From Butyrivibrio hungatei (lineage in GTDB: Bacteria > Bacillota > Clostridia > Lachnospirales > Lachnospiraceae), in contig NZ_FMUR01000015.1 of assembly GCF_900101605.1 (NCBI RefSeq), positions 38,708 through 102,707 on the forward strand: a stretch of DNA of 64,000 nt, read 5' to 3'. Positions 1 to 7,394 of the stretch are shown here, piece after piece. Within the stretch, counting starts at the first letter, position 1; each line of letters starts with the position of its first letter. The notes beneath the pieces were generated by a model. That model had not been told where the DNA came from. It did not search any database and saw only the letters and a program-made list of their open reading frames with translations. A program made the position numbers and the translations under genes.

Positions 1-82
1 AGCTTAGTGCGAGCCATGGGGATGTACTTAATGAGCTTTTTTCGAATTTAGTACATATCCCATACAGCAGTAGTTTATTTTA

Positions 83-117
83 AGCCCTGAACATTTTTGT
101 TCAGGGCTCATTTTTTT
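83..117 (+). terminator. Intrinsic terminator, possibly riboswitch-controlled
   Basis: A perfect 11-bp stem (AGCCCTGAACA / TGTTCAGGGCT, loop TTTT) is followed by CA and seven T. The stem sequence resembles terminators that end FMN-riboswitch leaders. Its left arm, GCCCTGAA, is complementary to the conserved TTCAGGGC at the 5' end of the RFN aptamer. The aptamer itself is not visible and would lie left of base 1. With the rib operon downstream, this may be the expression platform of an FMN riboswitch. The alternative is the terminator of an unseen upstream gene. Confidence 0.75.
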
Positions 118-233
118 GATAGGAAATTCCTATCAAAAAAACGCTCCGCTATGGATGCGACCGATGCGCAGAAGTATTATGCAAGCTAAAGCTTGCGCGC
201 ATCGGCGCGCAAAGAGTTGCTTTGCAACTCTTT
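111..233. repeat. Structured intergenic element (palindrome plus two hairpins)
   Basis: Three inverted repeats follow each other. The first is a perfect palindrome at 111-141 with T7 on one side, A7 on the other and GATAGGAA/TTCCTATC arms. The second is a compound stem pairing CCGATGCGC (161-169) with GCGCATCGG (197-205), which encloses GCAAGCT/AGCTTGC (181-196). The third is AAAGAGTTGC/GCAACTCTTT (211-233). A related copy of the first part, up to the GCTC(C/T)GCTAT motif, lies at 63191-63225, also just after a terminator. This suggests a dispersed non-coding repeat family of the genome. A short sequence TTTAGTACATAT occurs on each side, at 47-58 and 254-265. Confidence 0.6.
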
Positions 234-285
234 GTTCCAGAGCACTTAGAAGTTTTAGTACATATACCACAACAGAGGTCAACAA

Positions 286-1389
286 ATGAATGATGAATTA
301 TACATGAAAAGAGCCATTGAACTTGCCTTAAAAGGCACAGGCTTTGTCAATCCAAATCCGCTTGTAGGAGCTGTAATAGTAAAAGACGGCGTAATTATAG
401 GTGAAGGATATCATGAAAAATTCGGAGAACTTCACGCAGAGAGAAATGCTCTTAAAAACTGCAGTGATTCTCCCGAAGGTGCAACCATATATGTGACACT
501 TGAGCCGTGTTGTCATCACGGAAAGACACCACCTTGTACCGAGGCAATCATAGAAAACGGCATAAAGAGAGTTGTCGTGGGCGCACTTGATGTAAATCCA
601 CTTGTTGCGGGAAAAGGTGTACAGATACTTCGTAATCACGGAATAGAGGTTGTGACGGGAGTTCTTGCAGACGAGTGTACAGCATTAAACAAAGTCTTTA
701 ATAAATATATTTTGAAAAAGCGCCCTTACGTAGTCATGAAATATGCGATGACAGCAGATGGCAAGATTGCGACAGACACAGGCAAATCAAAGTGGATAAC
801 CTGTGAAGAATCAAGAAAAGAAGTTCATGTTCTCAGAAACAGACTAATGGGAATAATGGTCGGAGTATCTACCGTTATTGCCGACGATCCGATGCTAAAC
901 TGCCGTCTTGATACGCCGCACAGAAATCCCGTCAGGATAATCTGCGATACAAACCTGCGGACACCTCTTGATTCAAAAGTTGTTCAGACAGCAGATATTG
1001 CTAAGACCATAATAGCTACCGCTTCAGAGGATAAAGAGAAGTTTTCCGAATATGAGAAAAAGGGCTGCAAGATAGTAAATGTCCCGATGAATTCTGAGGG
1101 AATAGATTTAAACATCCTGATGAAAAAACTTGGAGAACTTGGGATTGACGGAATACTCCTTGAAGGCGGTGGAACTCTTAATAACAGTGCGCTAAGAGCA
1201 CACATTGTTGATGAAGTGCACACATTTATGGCACCTAAGATATTTGGCGGAATGGGAAAGAGTCCTGTAACAGGCATTTTTATAGATGAACCGGATGAGG
1301 CAATAGAACTTAATGTCACAGAGATTTCTCGAGTCGGAGAAGATCTGCTTATAGAAAGCGAGGTTAAGTATAAATGTTTACCGGAATAA
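286..1389 (+). CDS. ribD: Bifunctional riboflavin deaminase/reductase RibD
   Basis: Catalyses the second and third steps of riboflavin synthesis: zinc-dependent deamination of the GTP cyclohydrolase II product, then NADPH-dependent reduction of the ribosyl side chain. The N-terminal cytidine-deaminase-like domain (about residues 1-145) has the zinc site HAE (H50, E52) and C75/C84 in the EPCCHHGKTPPC motif. The C-terminal RibD_C reductase domain runs from about 146 to 360. The length of 367 aa is usual. A GAGG Shine-Dalgarno lies 8 nt before the ATG. It is the first gene of ribD-ribE-ribBA-ribH and overlaps ribE by 16 nt, so the two are probably translationally coupled. Confidence 0.95.
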   Translation: MNDELYMKRAIELALKGTGFVNPNPLVGAVIVKDGVIIGEGYHEKFGELHAERNALKNCSDSPEGATIYVTLEPCCHHGKTPPCTEAIIENGIKRVVVGALDVNPLVAGKGVQILRNHGIEVVTGVLADECTALNKVFNKYILKKRPYVVMKYAMTADGKIATDTGKSKWITCEESRKEVHVLRNRLMGIMVGVSTVIADDPMLNCRLDTPHRNPVRIICDTNLRTPLDSKVVQTADIAKTIIATASEDKEKFSEYEKKGCKIVNVPMNSEGIDLNILMKKLGELGIDGILLEGGGTLNNSALRAHIVDEVHTFMAPKIFGGMGKSPVTGIFIDEPDEAIELNVTEISRVGEDLLIESEVKYKCLPE

Positions 1390-2015
1390 TTGAGGAAATG
1401 GGGACAGTCAAGAGTATATCTAAAGGCTCTAAGGAAAGCACCCTGTGCATATCATGTAAAAAAGTTTTGGAAGATGTAAATATCGGTGATAGTATCGCGG
1501 TAAACGGCATCTGCCTTACCGTTGTAACTTATACCGAAAGCTCTTTTACCTGCGATGTTATGAATGAAACCTTTTCAAGATCGAGCCTTATGAAAATCAG
1601 AACAGGAAGTCCTGTAAATCTTGAAAGAGCCATGAGCGCCTGCGGCAGATTTGGCGGGCATATGGTCTCGGGACACATAGACGGAACCGGCAAGATAGCT
1701 TCGATAAAAAATGACGGTAATGCGGTGTGGTTTGAGATAACAACTTCAGAAAAAATCCTTGGAGGAATTGTAGAAAAAGGCTCGATAGCAATAGACGGGA
1801 TAAGCCTTACGGTTGCCGGGCTCAGCACTTCATCATTCAGCGTTTCCATAATTCCGCACACTTTAAAGGAAACCATTTTAGGCGCGAAAAAGGTTGGAGA
1901 TGAAGTAAATCTTGAAACAGACATCATAGGAAAGTACATAAAAAAATTTTGCGACACAAATAAGGATAACGGAAGTATCACGAAAGAATTTCTTTTACAG
2001 AACGGGTTTTATTAA
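1374..2015 (+). CDS. ribE: Riboflavin synthase alpha subunit
   Basis: Dismutates two 6,7-dimethyl-8-ribityllumazine molecules to riboflavin plus a pyrimidine product. The protein starts with the family hallmark [10 protein letters not shown]. It consists of two tandem lumazine-binding barrels (about 1-95 and 96-190), the first carrying NGICLTV and the second the matching DGISLTV, followed by a short helical tail. The 213-aa length is typical. The start lies inside the end of ribD, and the stop is 14 nt before ribBA, which has its own AAGGAGG. The substrate is supplied by the ribH product further down the operon. Confidence 0.95.
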   Translation: MFTGIIEEMGTVKSISKGSKESTLCISCKKVLEDVNIGDSIAVNGICLTVVTYTESSFTCDVMNETFSRSSLMKIRTGSPVNLERAMSACGRFGGHMVSGHIDGTGKIASIKNDGNAVWFEITTSEKILGGIVEKGSIAIDGISLTVAGLSTSSFSVSIIPHTLKETILGAKKVGDEVNLETDIIGKYIKKFCDTNKDNGSITKEFLLQNGFY

Positions 2016-2029
2016 GGAGGATAGCAGAA

Positions 2030-3226
2030 ATGGATAAGCAGCTTTTAGAGAAGGCACTTTCCGATTTGAGAGAAGGAAAAGTAATTGTAGTTGCTGATGA
2101 TGAGAAAAGAGAGAATGAAGGGGATCTTATATGTGCGTCTGAGAATGTGACCGGAGAAGTCGTAAACTTTATGGCAAAGTACGGACGCGGGCTTATCTGC
2201 ATGCCGATAAGCGAAGAAATTGCCAATAGGCTCTGTCTTAATCCTATGGTCAATAACAACACGGATAACCATGAGACGGCATTTACCGTTTCCATAGATC
2301 ACAAGGATACAACTACGGGAATATCGGCAGATGAAAGAGCTTTGACGGCAAGAATGTGTGCATCTTATGATTGTGATCCGTATGATTTAAGAAGGCCGGG
2401 ACATCTTTTTCCCCTTGTTGCCAAAAGTGGTGGTGTTATAGAAAGACAGGGGCATACGGAAGCAACAGTGGATCTTCTTAAACTCGCAGGGCTTAAGGAA
2501 TGCGGACTGTGCTGCGAGATTATGAAGGATGACGGCTCAATGATGCGCGAGGGCGATCTTAAGGAGTTTGCAAAAGAGCATGACCTTACGTACATAACGG
2601 TTGCCGATATCGCTGAGTACAGAAAGATTTACGATAACCTTGTAGAGTGTGTTTCAATCGCAAACATGCCGACTAAATACGGAAAATTCATGGCTCATTG
2701 CTACATTAACAAGATAAACGGTGAGCATCACGTGGCGCTTGTTATGGGAGATATCTCAGACGGAGAAGATGTTCTTTGCAGAGTGCATTCCGAGTGCCTT
2801 ACGGGGGATGTCTTTGGTTCGATGCGATGTGACTGCGGACAGCAGCTTGATAAGGCGATGAAGATGATCGCTGAAGAGGGACGCGGAGTTCTTTTGTACA
2901 TGCGTCAGGAAGGACGAGGCATCGGGCTTGTGAACAAGCTCAAAGCCTATAAATTGCAGGACGAGGGAGCAGATACTCTTGATGCAAACCTTGCGTTGGG
3001 ATTCCCCGGAGATATGCGCGAATACTACACAGGAGCGCAGATACTTAGAGACCTTGGAATTAAGTCGCTGAATCTTTTGACCAATAATCCGGATAAGGTA
3101 TATCAGCTTGAAGACTACGGGATGAAGATAACACAGCGCGTTTCGATAGAGATAGAGGCAAATCCGTTTGATATGTTCTACCTTCAGACCAAGAAAATCC
3201 GCATGGGACATATCCTGAAGGTGTGA
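2030..3226 (+). CDS. ribBA: DHBP synthase / GTP cyclohydrolase II RibBA
   Basis: A fusion that feeds both branches of riboflavin synthesis. The N-terminal RibB domain (about 1-200) makes 3,4-dihydroxy-2-butanone 4-phosphate from ribulose 5-phosphate and shows the acidic [11 protein letters not shown] metal site at 23-33. The C-terminal RibA domain (about 205-398) opens the imidazole ring of GTP. It has the zinc-binding cysteines C256, C267 and C269 in HSECLTG and MRCDCG, and the RQEGRGIGL catalytic stretch. The length of 398 aa is normal. A strong SD (AAGGAGG) precedes the ATG. A 147-nt gap with a hairpin follows before ribH. Confidence 0.95.
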   Translation: MDKQLLEKALSDLREGKVIVVADDEKRENEGDLICASENVTGEVVNFMAKYGRGLICMPISEEIANRLCLNPMVNNNTDNHETAFTVSIDHKDTTTGISADERALTARMCASYDCDPYDLRRPGHLFPLVAKSGGVIERQGHTEATVDLLKLAGLKECGLCCEIMKDDGSMMREGDLKEFAKEHDLTYITVADIAEYRKIYDNLVECVSIANMPTKYGKFMAHCYINKINGEHHVALVMGDISDGEDVLCRVHSECLTGDVFGSMRCDCGQQLDKAMKMIAEEGRGVLLYMRQEGRGIGLVNKLKAYKLQDEGADTLDANLALGFPGDMREYYTGAQILRDLGIKSLNLLTNNPDKVYQLEDYGMKITQRVSIEIEANPFDMFYLQTKKIRMGHILKV

Positions 3227-3281
3227 CCGATTCGGAAATAGCGATTATATTGAGATTTTAATAAATGGGACCACAATGAAC

Positions 3282-3327
3282 TCAGGGGCTAACATAGTTT
3301 TTGCAATTGATAGAGTTTAGTCCCTGA
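3282..3327 (+). other. Hairpin between ribBA and ribH
   Basis: TCAGGGGCTA (3282-3291) pairs with TAGTCCCTGA (3318-3327), with one G-U pair and a 26-nt loop. No T-run follows, so it is not a standard terminator. It may be an mRNA processing or stability element that sets ribH expression apart from the rest of the operon. No promoter was recognised in the 147-nt gap. Confidence 0.4.
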
Positions 3328-3373
3328 CAACATTTAAATACAAATTCATAAATATTGATAAGGAGAAAAATAT

Positions 3374-3838
3374 ATGAGAGTTTATGAAGGAAATCTGGTA
3401 TCGGAAAAGATTAAAGTAGGTATTGTAGTAGCAAGATTCAATGAATTTATCACGTCAAAGCTCCTCGGTGGTGCGGTTGATGCGCTTAAGAGAGAGAATG
3501 TAAATGATGATGACATTGAAGTTGCATGGGTTCCCGGAGCATTTGAGATTCCTCTTATCGCTGACAAGATGGCAAAGAGTGGCAAGTACGATGCCGTTAT
3601 CTGCCTCGGCGCAGTTATCAGAGGATCGACATCGCACTATGACTACGTTTGCGCAGAAGTTTCAAAAGGAGTTGCGCAGGTCAGCTTAAACAGCGGTATT
3701 CCCGTTATGTTCGGTGTCCTCACAACAGACAATATTGAACAGGCAATCGAGAGAGCCGGCACAAAAGCAGGAAACAAGGGCTTTGAATGTGCACAGGGCG
3801 CTATTGAGATGGTTAATCTTATCAGAAATTTGGGATAA
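3374..3838 (+). CDS. ribH: 6,7-dimethyl-8-ribityllumazine synthase
   Basis: Condenses the RibB product with the RibD-derived pyrimidine to give lumazine, the substrate of riboflavin synthase. Family members assemble as pentamers or 60-mer capsids. Visible motifs are [10 protein letters not shown] (19-28), WVPGAFEIP (52-60) and [14 protein letters not shown] with the conserved active-site H88. The length of 154 aa is standard. The SD AAGGAG lies 9 nt upstream. It is the last gene of the rib operon and is followed after 12 nt by an intrinsic terminator. Confidence 0.96.
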   Translation: MRVYEGNLVSEKIKVGIVVARFNEFITSKLLGGAVDALKRENVNDDDIEVAWVPGAFEIPLIADKMAKSGKYDAVICLGAVIRGSTSHYDYVCAEVSKGVAQVSLNSGIPVMFGVLTTDNIEQAIERAGTKAGNKGFECAQGAIEMVNLIRNLG

Positions 3839-3850
3839 AAATATATTTGG

Positions 3851-3884
3851 AAAAATCCGGGATGTAAAAGTCTCGGATTTTTTT
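3851..3884 (+). terminator. rib operon terminator
   Basis: AAAAATCCGGGA pairs with TCTCGGATTTTT (one G-U pair) around a short loop, and the right arm runs into seven T. It closes the rib operon directly before the operator-rich region of the next transcription unit. Confidence 0.85.
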
Positions 3885-3893
3885 GTCTGATCA

Positions 3894-3984
3894 TATATAC
3901 GGTTACGTATATAATTAGTGTTGACTGCTATATACGTTAGCGTATATAATTTGGACAAGAGATATATACGACAACGTATATAAT
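3894..3984 (+). promoter_or_regulatory. Three palindromic operators over a promoter
   Basis: Three copies of TATATACG-N4-CGTATATA lie at 3894-3913, 3929-3948 and 3963-3982. The arms are perfect; the spacers are GTTA, TTAG and ACAA. Start-to-start spacing is 35 and 34 bp. Each right arm continues into TATAAT. The middle one (3945-3950) sits 18 bp after TTGACT (3921-3926), giving the best promoter. The layout suggests cooperative autorepression by the Xre-type protein encoded immediately downstream, as in toxin-antitoxin operons. Confidence 0.75.
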
Positions 3985-4002
3985 GAGTGCGAGGTAGAAG
4001 AT

Positions 4003-4566
4003 ATGCTTATAGATGAGTATATAAAAAATAAGAAAATTTCTTTATACAAGTTGGCAGAATTATCCGGAGTATCATATCCGACAGTATATAATTTGGTAAA
4101 TGGCAAATCTGATATAAATAATTGTGCCTTGGGCAAAGTTTTGCCAATAGCAAAAGCGTTGGATCTGTCAGTGGAAGATTTGGTCTTTTTATGCAATCAG
4201 AAATATACATTCACATTATTTAAGAGTGAACAATGCCATTTGGTGAATCGTATGGGCCAGGTCGAGTATGTTATTGAGGTTCTGGAAGATAAGAAGATAG
4301 ATCGCTTTTGGAGATTATGTTGTTACGCTGAGGCAATGTATATGGTTGCCATGGTTGATTATCTCAGCAGATTAAATGATATTCCCAAATGTACAAACTA
4401 CAACTACATCAGAAGTCAAAAATTAAAAGAGAAAATCTATCCAATTGATGCGGTTATAGAAAAAAAGCTGACCAATAAAAATTCGCTTCTAAAAAAGATG
4501 GAAAAAGATGCTATCCCTGAATTTTTAGCATTCAACATTGTCGAGGGAGATGTGATACATGGCTGA
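4003..4566 (+). CDS. Xre-family HTH regulator, candidate antitoxin
   Basis: A 187-aa protein with an N-terminal helix-turn-helix of the Xre/HTH_3 type (about residues 5-60). It is recognisable by SLYKLAELSGVSYPTVYNLV and the following ALGKVLPIAKALDLSVEDL. The remaining 120 residues are not recognised and could bind the partner protein. The SD GAGG lies 8 nt before the ATG. The gene overlaps the next one by 8 nt, so the two are made together. The three palindromes upstream are the likely binding sites. The arrangement of HTH gene first and nucleotidyltransferase second matches AbiE-like type IV toxin-antitoxin modules. The antitoxin role is inferred. Confidence 0.8.
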   Translation: MLIDEYIKNKKISLYKLAELSGVSYPTVYNLVNGKSDINNCALGKVLPIAKALDLSVEDLVFLCNQKYTFTLFKSEQCHLVNRMGQVEYVIEVLEDKKIDRFWRLCCYAEAMYMVAMVDYLSRLNDIPKCTNYNYIRSQKLKEKIYPIDAVIEKKLTNKNSLLKKMEKDAIPEFLAFNIVEGDVIHG

Positions 4567-5275
4567 TAATGATATCTTTTATTCAAAAGAAAACTTGGAT
4601 AATTATCTTAAGCAATTAGGTAAAAAATTTAGAAAGCTTAATGGAAAATATACTGATGCGGAAATTATATTGATAGGCGGAGCAGCAATTGTATCAAGAT
4701 TCAATTTCCGTAATTCAACTACAGATATAGATGCATTTATAAGAGCATCTTCCGTTATGAAAGATGCCATAAATATTGTTGGTGATGAAAATGGATTAAA
4801 AAGCGGTTGGCTCAATGATGATTTTAAAAAGACTCGCTCATATTCTGATAAGATACCGCAATATTCAATTCCATATAAAACCTTTTCAAATATTCTTCAT
4901 GTCAGAACTATGCCTGGACCATATATTATTGCAATGAAATTAGCTTCACTGCGTCCTTATAAATATGACAGGTCTGATATTATTGGGGTCATCTCAGAAG
5001 AAAAAATAAGTAAAGAGGATATCATTACCGCAGTGGAAAATCTATACGGAAGTATCGATTCTTTACAGCATTCTAAAGAGGCAGTGGCTTTTTTAGATGA
5101 AATCTATAGTTCCATAGATTTAAAAAATCTCTATGATGAGGAACGAAGTAGCGAGAGGAAAAACTTTCAGCTCCTCAAAAACGCGGAAGCATATGGAGAA
5201 CAGTTATCTGCTGATAATTTATCTGAGGTACTGGAAAGGGCAAAGAAGATGGCATCTGAGAGAAAGCAAAAATAA
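4559..5275 (+). CDS. Nucleotidyltransferase-fold protein, candidate toxin
   Basis: A 238-aa protein with the signature of minimal nucleotidyltransferases of the AbiEii/DUF6036 type. LIGGAA (38-43) is followed by the metal-binding STTDIDAF (D56 and D58), and a later segment IIAMKLASLRPYKYDRSDI (K127) matches the AMKL-A-R-x-DxxDI block of that superfamily. Related toxins modify tRNA or use NTPs to block growth. Here the acceptor is unknown and the toxin role is inferred from the HTH partner and the 8-nt overlap. The C-terminal 80 residues are helical and charged. No terminator is visible after the stop. Confidence 0.75.
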   Translation: MADNDIFYSKENLDNYLKQLGKKFRKLNGKYTDAEIILIGGAAIVSRFNFRNSTTDIDAFIRASSVMKDAINIVGDENGLKSGWLNDDFKKTRSYSDKIPQYSIPYKTFSNILHVRTMPGPYIIAMKLASLRPYKYDRSDIIGVISEEKISKEDIITAVENLYGSIDSLQHSKEAVAFLDEIYSSIDLKNLYDEERSSERKNFQLLKNAEAYGEQLSADNLSEVLERAKKMASERKQK

Positions 5276-5396
5276 TAATACTCGTATTACGTTGTGTTTT
5301 TCTCATATCAATATCATCCATAACTAGCTTGAATAGAGCAGGGTACAGATATCCCCAAGACAGGTCAATATCAAACCGAAACTTTTCATTATCCCA

Positions 5397-5954
5397 TCAT
5401 TCTTTATCTATAGTGCATGAATTAATAAATTCATCTTTTACAGCTTCGCTTTCACTGTCACCGTCTGTATAAGTTATTGTAATATCAAATGCTGCATCAT
5501 CTGTTACGATTTCACGGAAATAAGTGCGTGTGCCTGCTACATCAAGTATTGAATTATAAAAATAATCATCACCTATCTCTGACTCGAAATCAGCTCCTAC
5601 AGAACTATCATACTGTTTCTTTAAGAATTCTTCTTTGTTCTCAGCTTCAACCGGCACATTTGCCCAGACGTACTCAGCTACCTCAATCTCCATGCCAAGA
5701 CTTTCATTCTTATATGTATGAGTATAGCCGCCTGCAGCATTACCTTTCTCATAACCTTCGGGATGTACCGAAGCATCCTCAAATCCCTCCGGAATCACAT
5801 ATTTAAGTCCATGTACAGTCACAAACTCAGCTCCTGCCTCTGCAGGCTGCTCCTCAATAACAAGGATATTGCCATCCTCCGGCGATGTTTTTGAACATCC
5901 CGCAAGAAGTACTGTTCCCGTAAGCACAATAATAAACAATATATTTCTTCTCAT
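5397..5954 (-). CDS. Hypothetical lipoprotein
   Basis: The protein starts with a lipoprotein signal: MRRN, a hydrophobic core and the lipobox LLAGC with lipidated C20. The mature part, about 165 residues, is acidic and resembles small extracytoplasmic proteins with alternating strands. No known domain was recognised. The open frame extends 7 codons further upstream to 5975. The chosen start is favoured because GAGGG lies 9 nt before it and it begins the signal peptide. It is the last gene of a minus-strand row that begins with the ATPase at 8457. Confidence 0.8.
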   Translation of the reverse strand: MRRNILFIIVLTGTVLLAGCSKTSPEDGNILVIEEQPAEAGAEFVTVHGLKYVIPEGFEDASVHPEGYEKGNAAGGYTHTYKNESLGMEIEVAEYVWANVPVEAENKEEFLKKQYDSSVGADFESEIGDDYFYNSILDVAGTRTYFREIVTDDAAFDITITYTDGDSESEAVKDEFINSCTIDKE

Positions 5955-5999
5955 AAAATAATTACCCTCTAACATTTTTTTGCATGTATTTCTTGCACA

Positions 6000-6128
6000 T
6001 CATTTCTTTCGAGAAGAAAGAAGCAAAATGATAAATATTATTATCAAAAAAGCATAAAACCCATATTGAAGTAGCATCATTACAGTTGCTACCAAAAGAC
6101 AAGATATCCCAACCCAAAATAATCCCAT
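6000..6128 (-). CDS. Small membrane protein (42 aa) with longer interrupted frame
   Basis: This short frame encodes about 42 residues with two hydrophobic segments (GLFWVGISCLLVATVMMLL, then FYAFLIIIFIILLL) and a basic end, SSRKK. GGAG lies 7 nt before the ATG. The same frame continues upstream to another ATG at 6200 that has a better SD (GGAGG). It reads MGQLK, a TGA stop (6183-6185), then DNSISKRLNESLSYWSND into the 42-aa frame. Either the 66-codon gene was broken by a nonsense change, or the short internal start is the real one. It lies 29 nt after the GNAT gene in the same direction. Function unknown. Confidence 0.45.
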   Translation of the reverse strand: MGLFWVGISCLLVATVMMLLQYGFYAFLIIIFIILLLSSRKK

Positions 6129-6229
6129 ATCATTACTCCAATAACTTAAACTTTCATTTAATCGTTTTGATATAGAATTATCTCACTTAAGTTGTCCCAT
6201 AATCCTCCCAGAATTTTTTTTGCTCTGGC

Positions 6230-6897
6230 TCAAATTTTAATCTTAAATTTTTCCAGATAGACCTTATCTTCATCCAAGAAAACGGTCTCTATATATTCGC
6301 CTCCGTTAGAAAGAATAGTTTTTTTACTTGATTCATTTTCAGGAAGACAACTGACAATGATTTCTTCAAAACCAAAGCTCGAAAGAAAATCTACTGCTTT
6401 AGCAAGCATTTTTTTTGCATAACCCTTTCTTCTTTCTGATGGGCGAACAGAATATCCAACATGTCCTGTATAATTCTTCATTCTCTCAGTGAGAACGTTG
6501 TGAACCTGCATGCAGCCAATCATTTTCATATCAGACTTTCTTATGGCCAGAAGCACATTTCCCCAGGCTCCACGCTCATCTGCTTCCCTTCTGGGATTAG
6601 CCCACTCAATGCAATGATCAACATATTCTTTTATATTTGGCATTCTTTTCATAGAAAAACATCCGTCAAAAGAAGAATCAGCATCAAGCATTTCTTGTCT
6701 ATATGCCGCTATTTCTTTTTCAAAATTCATGGAAGGTTCAACAAAAAGAAGTTCTTCATCCGGTAGATTTTCGCCCGGAATATATTCAACGCTGAATTTC
6801 TCACATATTATTTTGGACTCTTGATTAAAAGGCATATCTGTCTCATCAAGACATTCTTTTTTGAGCAAAACTCTGCCCATAATTCTTTTTCTGTCAT
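6230..6897 (-). CDS. GNAT acetyltransferase with apparent -1 frameshift
   Basis: The main frame (6230-6880) encodes a GNAT-fold N-acetyltransferase. The acetyl-CoA loop is VRPSERRKGYAKKML, preceded by GHVGYS. Its first ATG (6880) has no Shine-Dalgarno. In the frame one base away, an ATG at 6897 has GAGGAT 6 nt upstream and starts MTEKELWAEFCSKK. That N-terminus joins the GNAT frame by a -1 slip at A-AAA-AAG (about 6856-6862 on the complement), giving ...FCSKKECLDETDMPF. The heptamer is the classical dnaX-type slippery site. A one-base indel in the A6 run, natural or a sequencing error, is the plain alternative. The substrate is unknown. Confidence 0.75.
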
Positions 6898-6980
6898 TAT
6901 GCTATCCTCGTGTTGTTAGTATGTAGAAATGTCAAAAAACAATGTTCAGCTGACTTTATTTAATGTAAGTCATATTGCAT

Positions 6981-7394
6981 CTATATTTTCTTTATCATGA
7001 TCATTTCCATAGGCTGTTCATAACCCGGAATATCTACGATAAATCCGCCACAATCCTTGTAACCAAGCTTGCGATAAAAATGTTGTGCATCCTCATCGAC
7101 CTGAGTAGATGTCATGATCATTCCGTAGCCTTGTGATTTCATATCCTGTTCCCAGTATTCAATCATCTGCTTTCCGTAGCCTTTACTGCGATAAGTAGAA
7201 TCAATAAAGAGCATTGTGCAAAACGGCGTATTGTCCCAGAAAAGGTTATATCTAAGCATACCGATAACCTTTTCATCTTTAACATAAACATACCCCTGCT
7301 TGCATGCTACCTTTTCATCAAATACCGCTTCAGGTAGATGCTTATCGAGGGAGTACCATGATTCTTTATCTTTGAGTTCAACGAGTCTTATCAT
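6981..7394 (-). CDS. GNAT family N-acetyltransferase
   Basis: A 137-aa single-domain GNAT protein. The acetyl-CoA-binding motif A is visible as FIDSTYRSKGYGKQMIEYWE, followed by the late motif HFYRKLGYKDCGGF, a common end in small GNATs that acetylate amines of metabolites or proteins. The substrate cannot be told. The start codon lies inside the end of the ATPase gene (17-nt overlap), which implies translational coupling with it. Confidence 0.85.
   Translation of the reverse strand: MIRLVELKDKESWYSLDKHLPEAVFDEKVACKQGYVYVKDEKVIGMLRYNLFWDNTPFCTMLFIDSTYRSKGYGKQMIEYWEQDMKSQGYGMIMTSTQVDEDAQHFYRKLGYKDCGGFIVDIPGYEQPMEMIMIKKI

Noticed and set aside
1..285. Complete FMN riboswitch aptamer upstream of ribD.
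   Set aside because: The conserved GGGGCAGGG and GGATGGGAGAAG blocks are not present in bases 1-285; only the terminator resembles an RFN leader.
5306..5396. In-frame continuation of the minus-strand lipoprotein frame beyond its stop, coding WDNEKFRFDIDLSWGYLYPA and on, like a gene remnant.
   Set aside because: Only about 30 residues look protein-like and then the frame runs into the antisense of the nucleotidyltransferase gene. No start or family could be recognised, so chance is as likely as a remnant.
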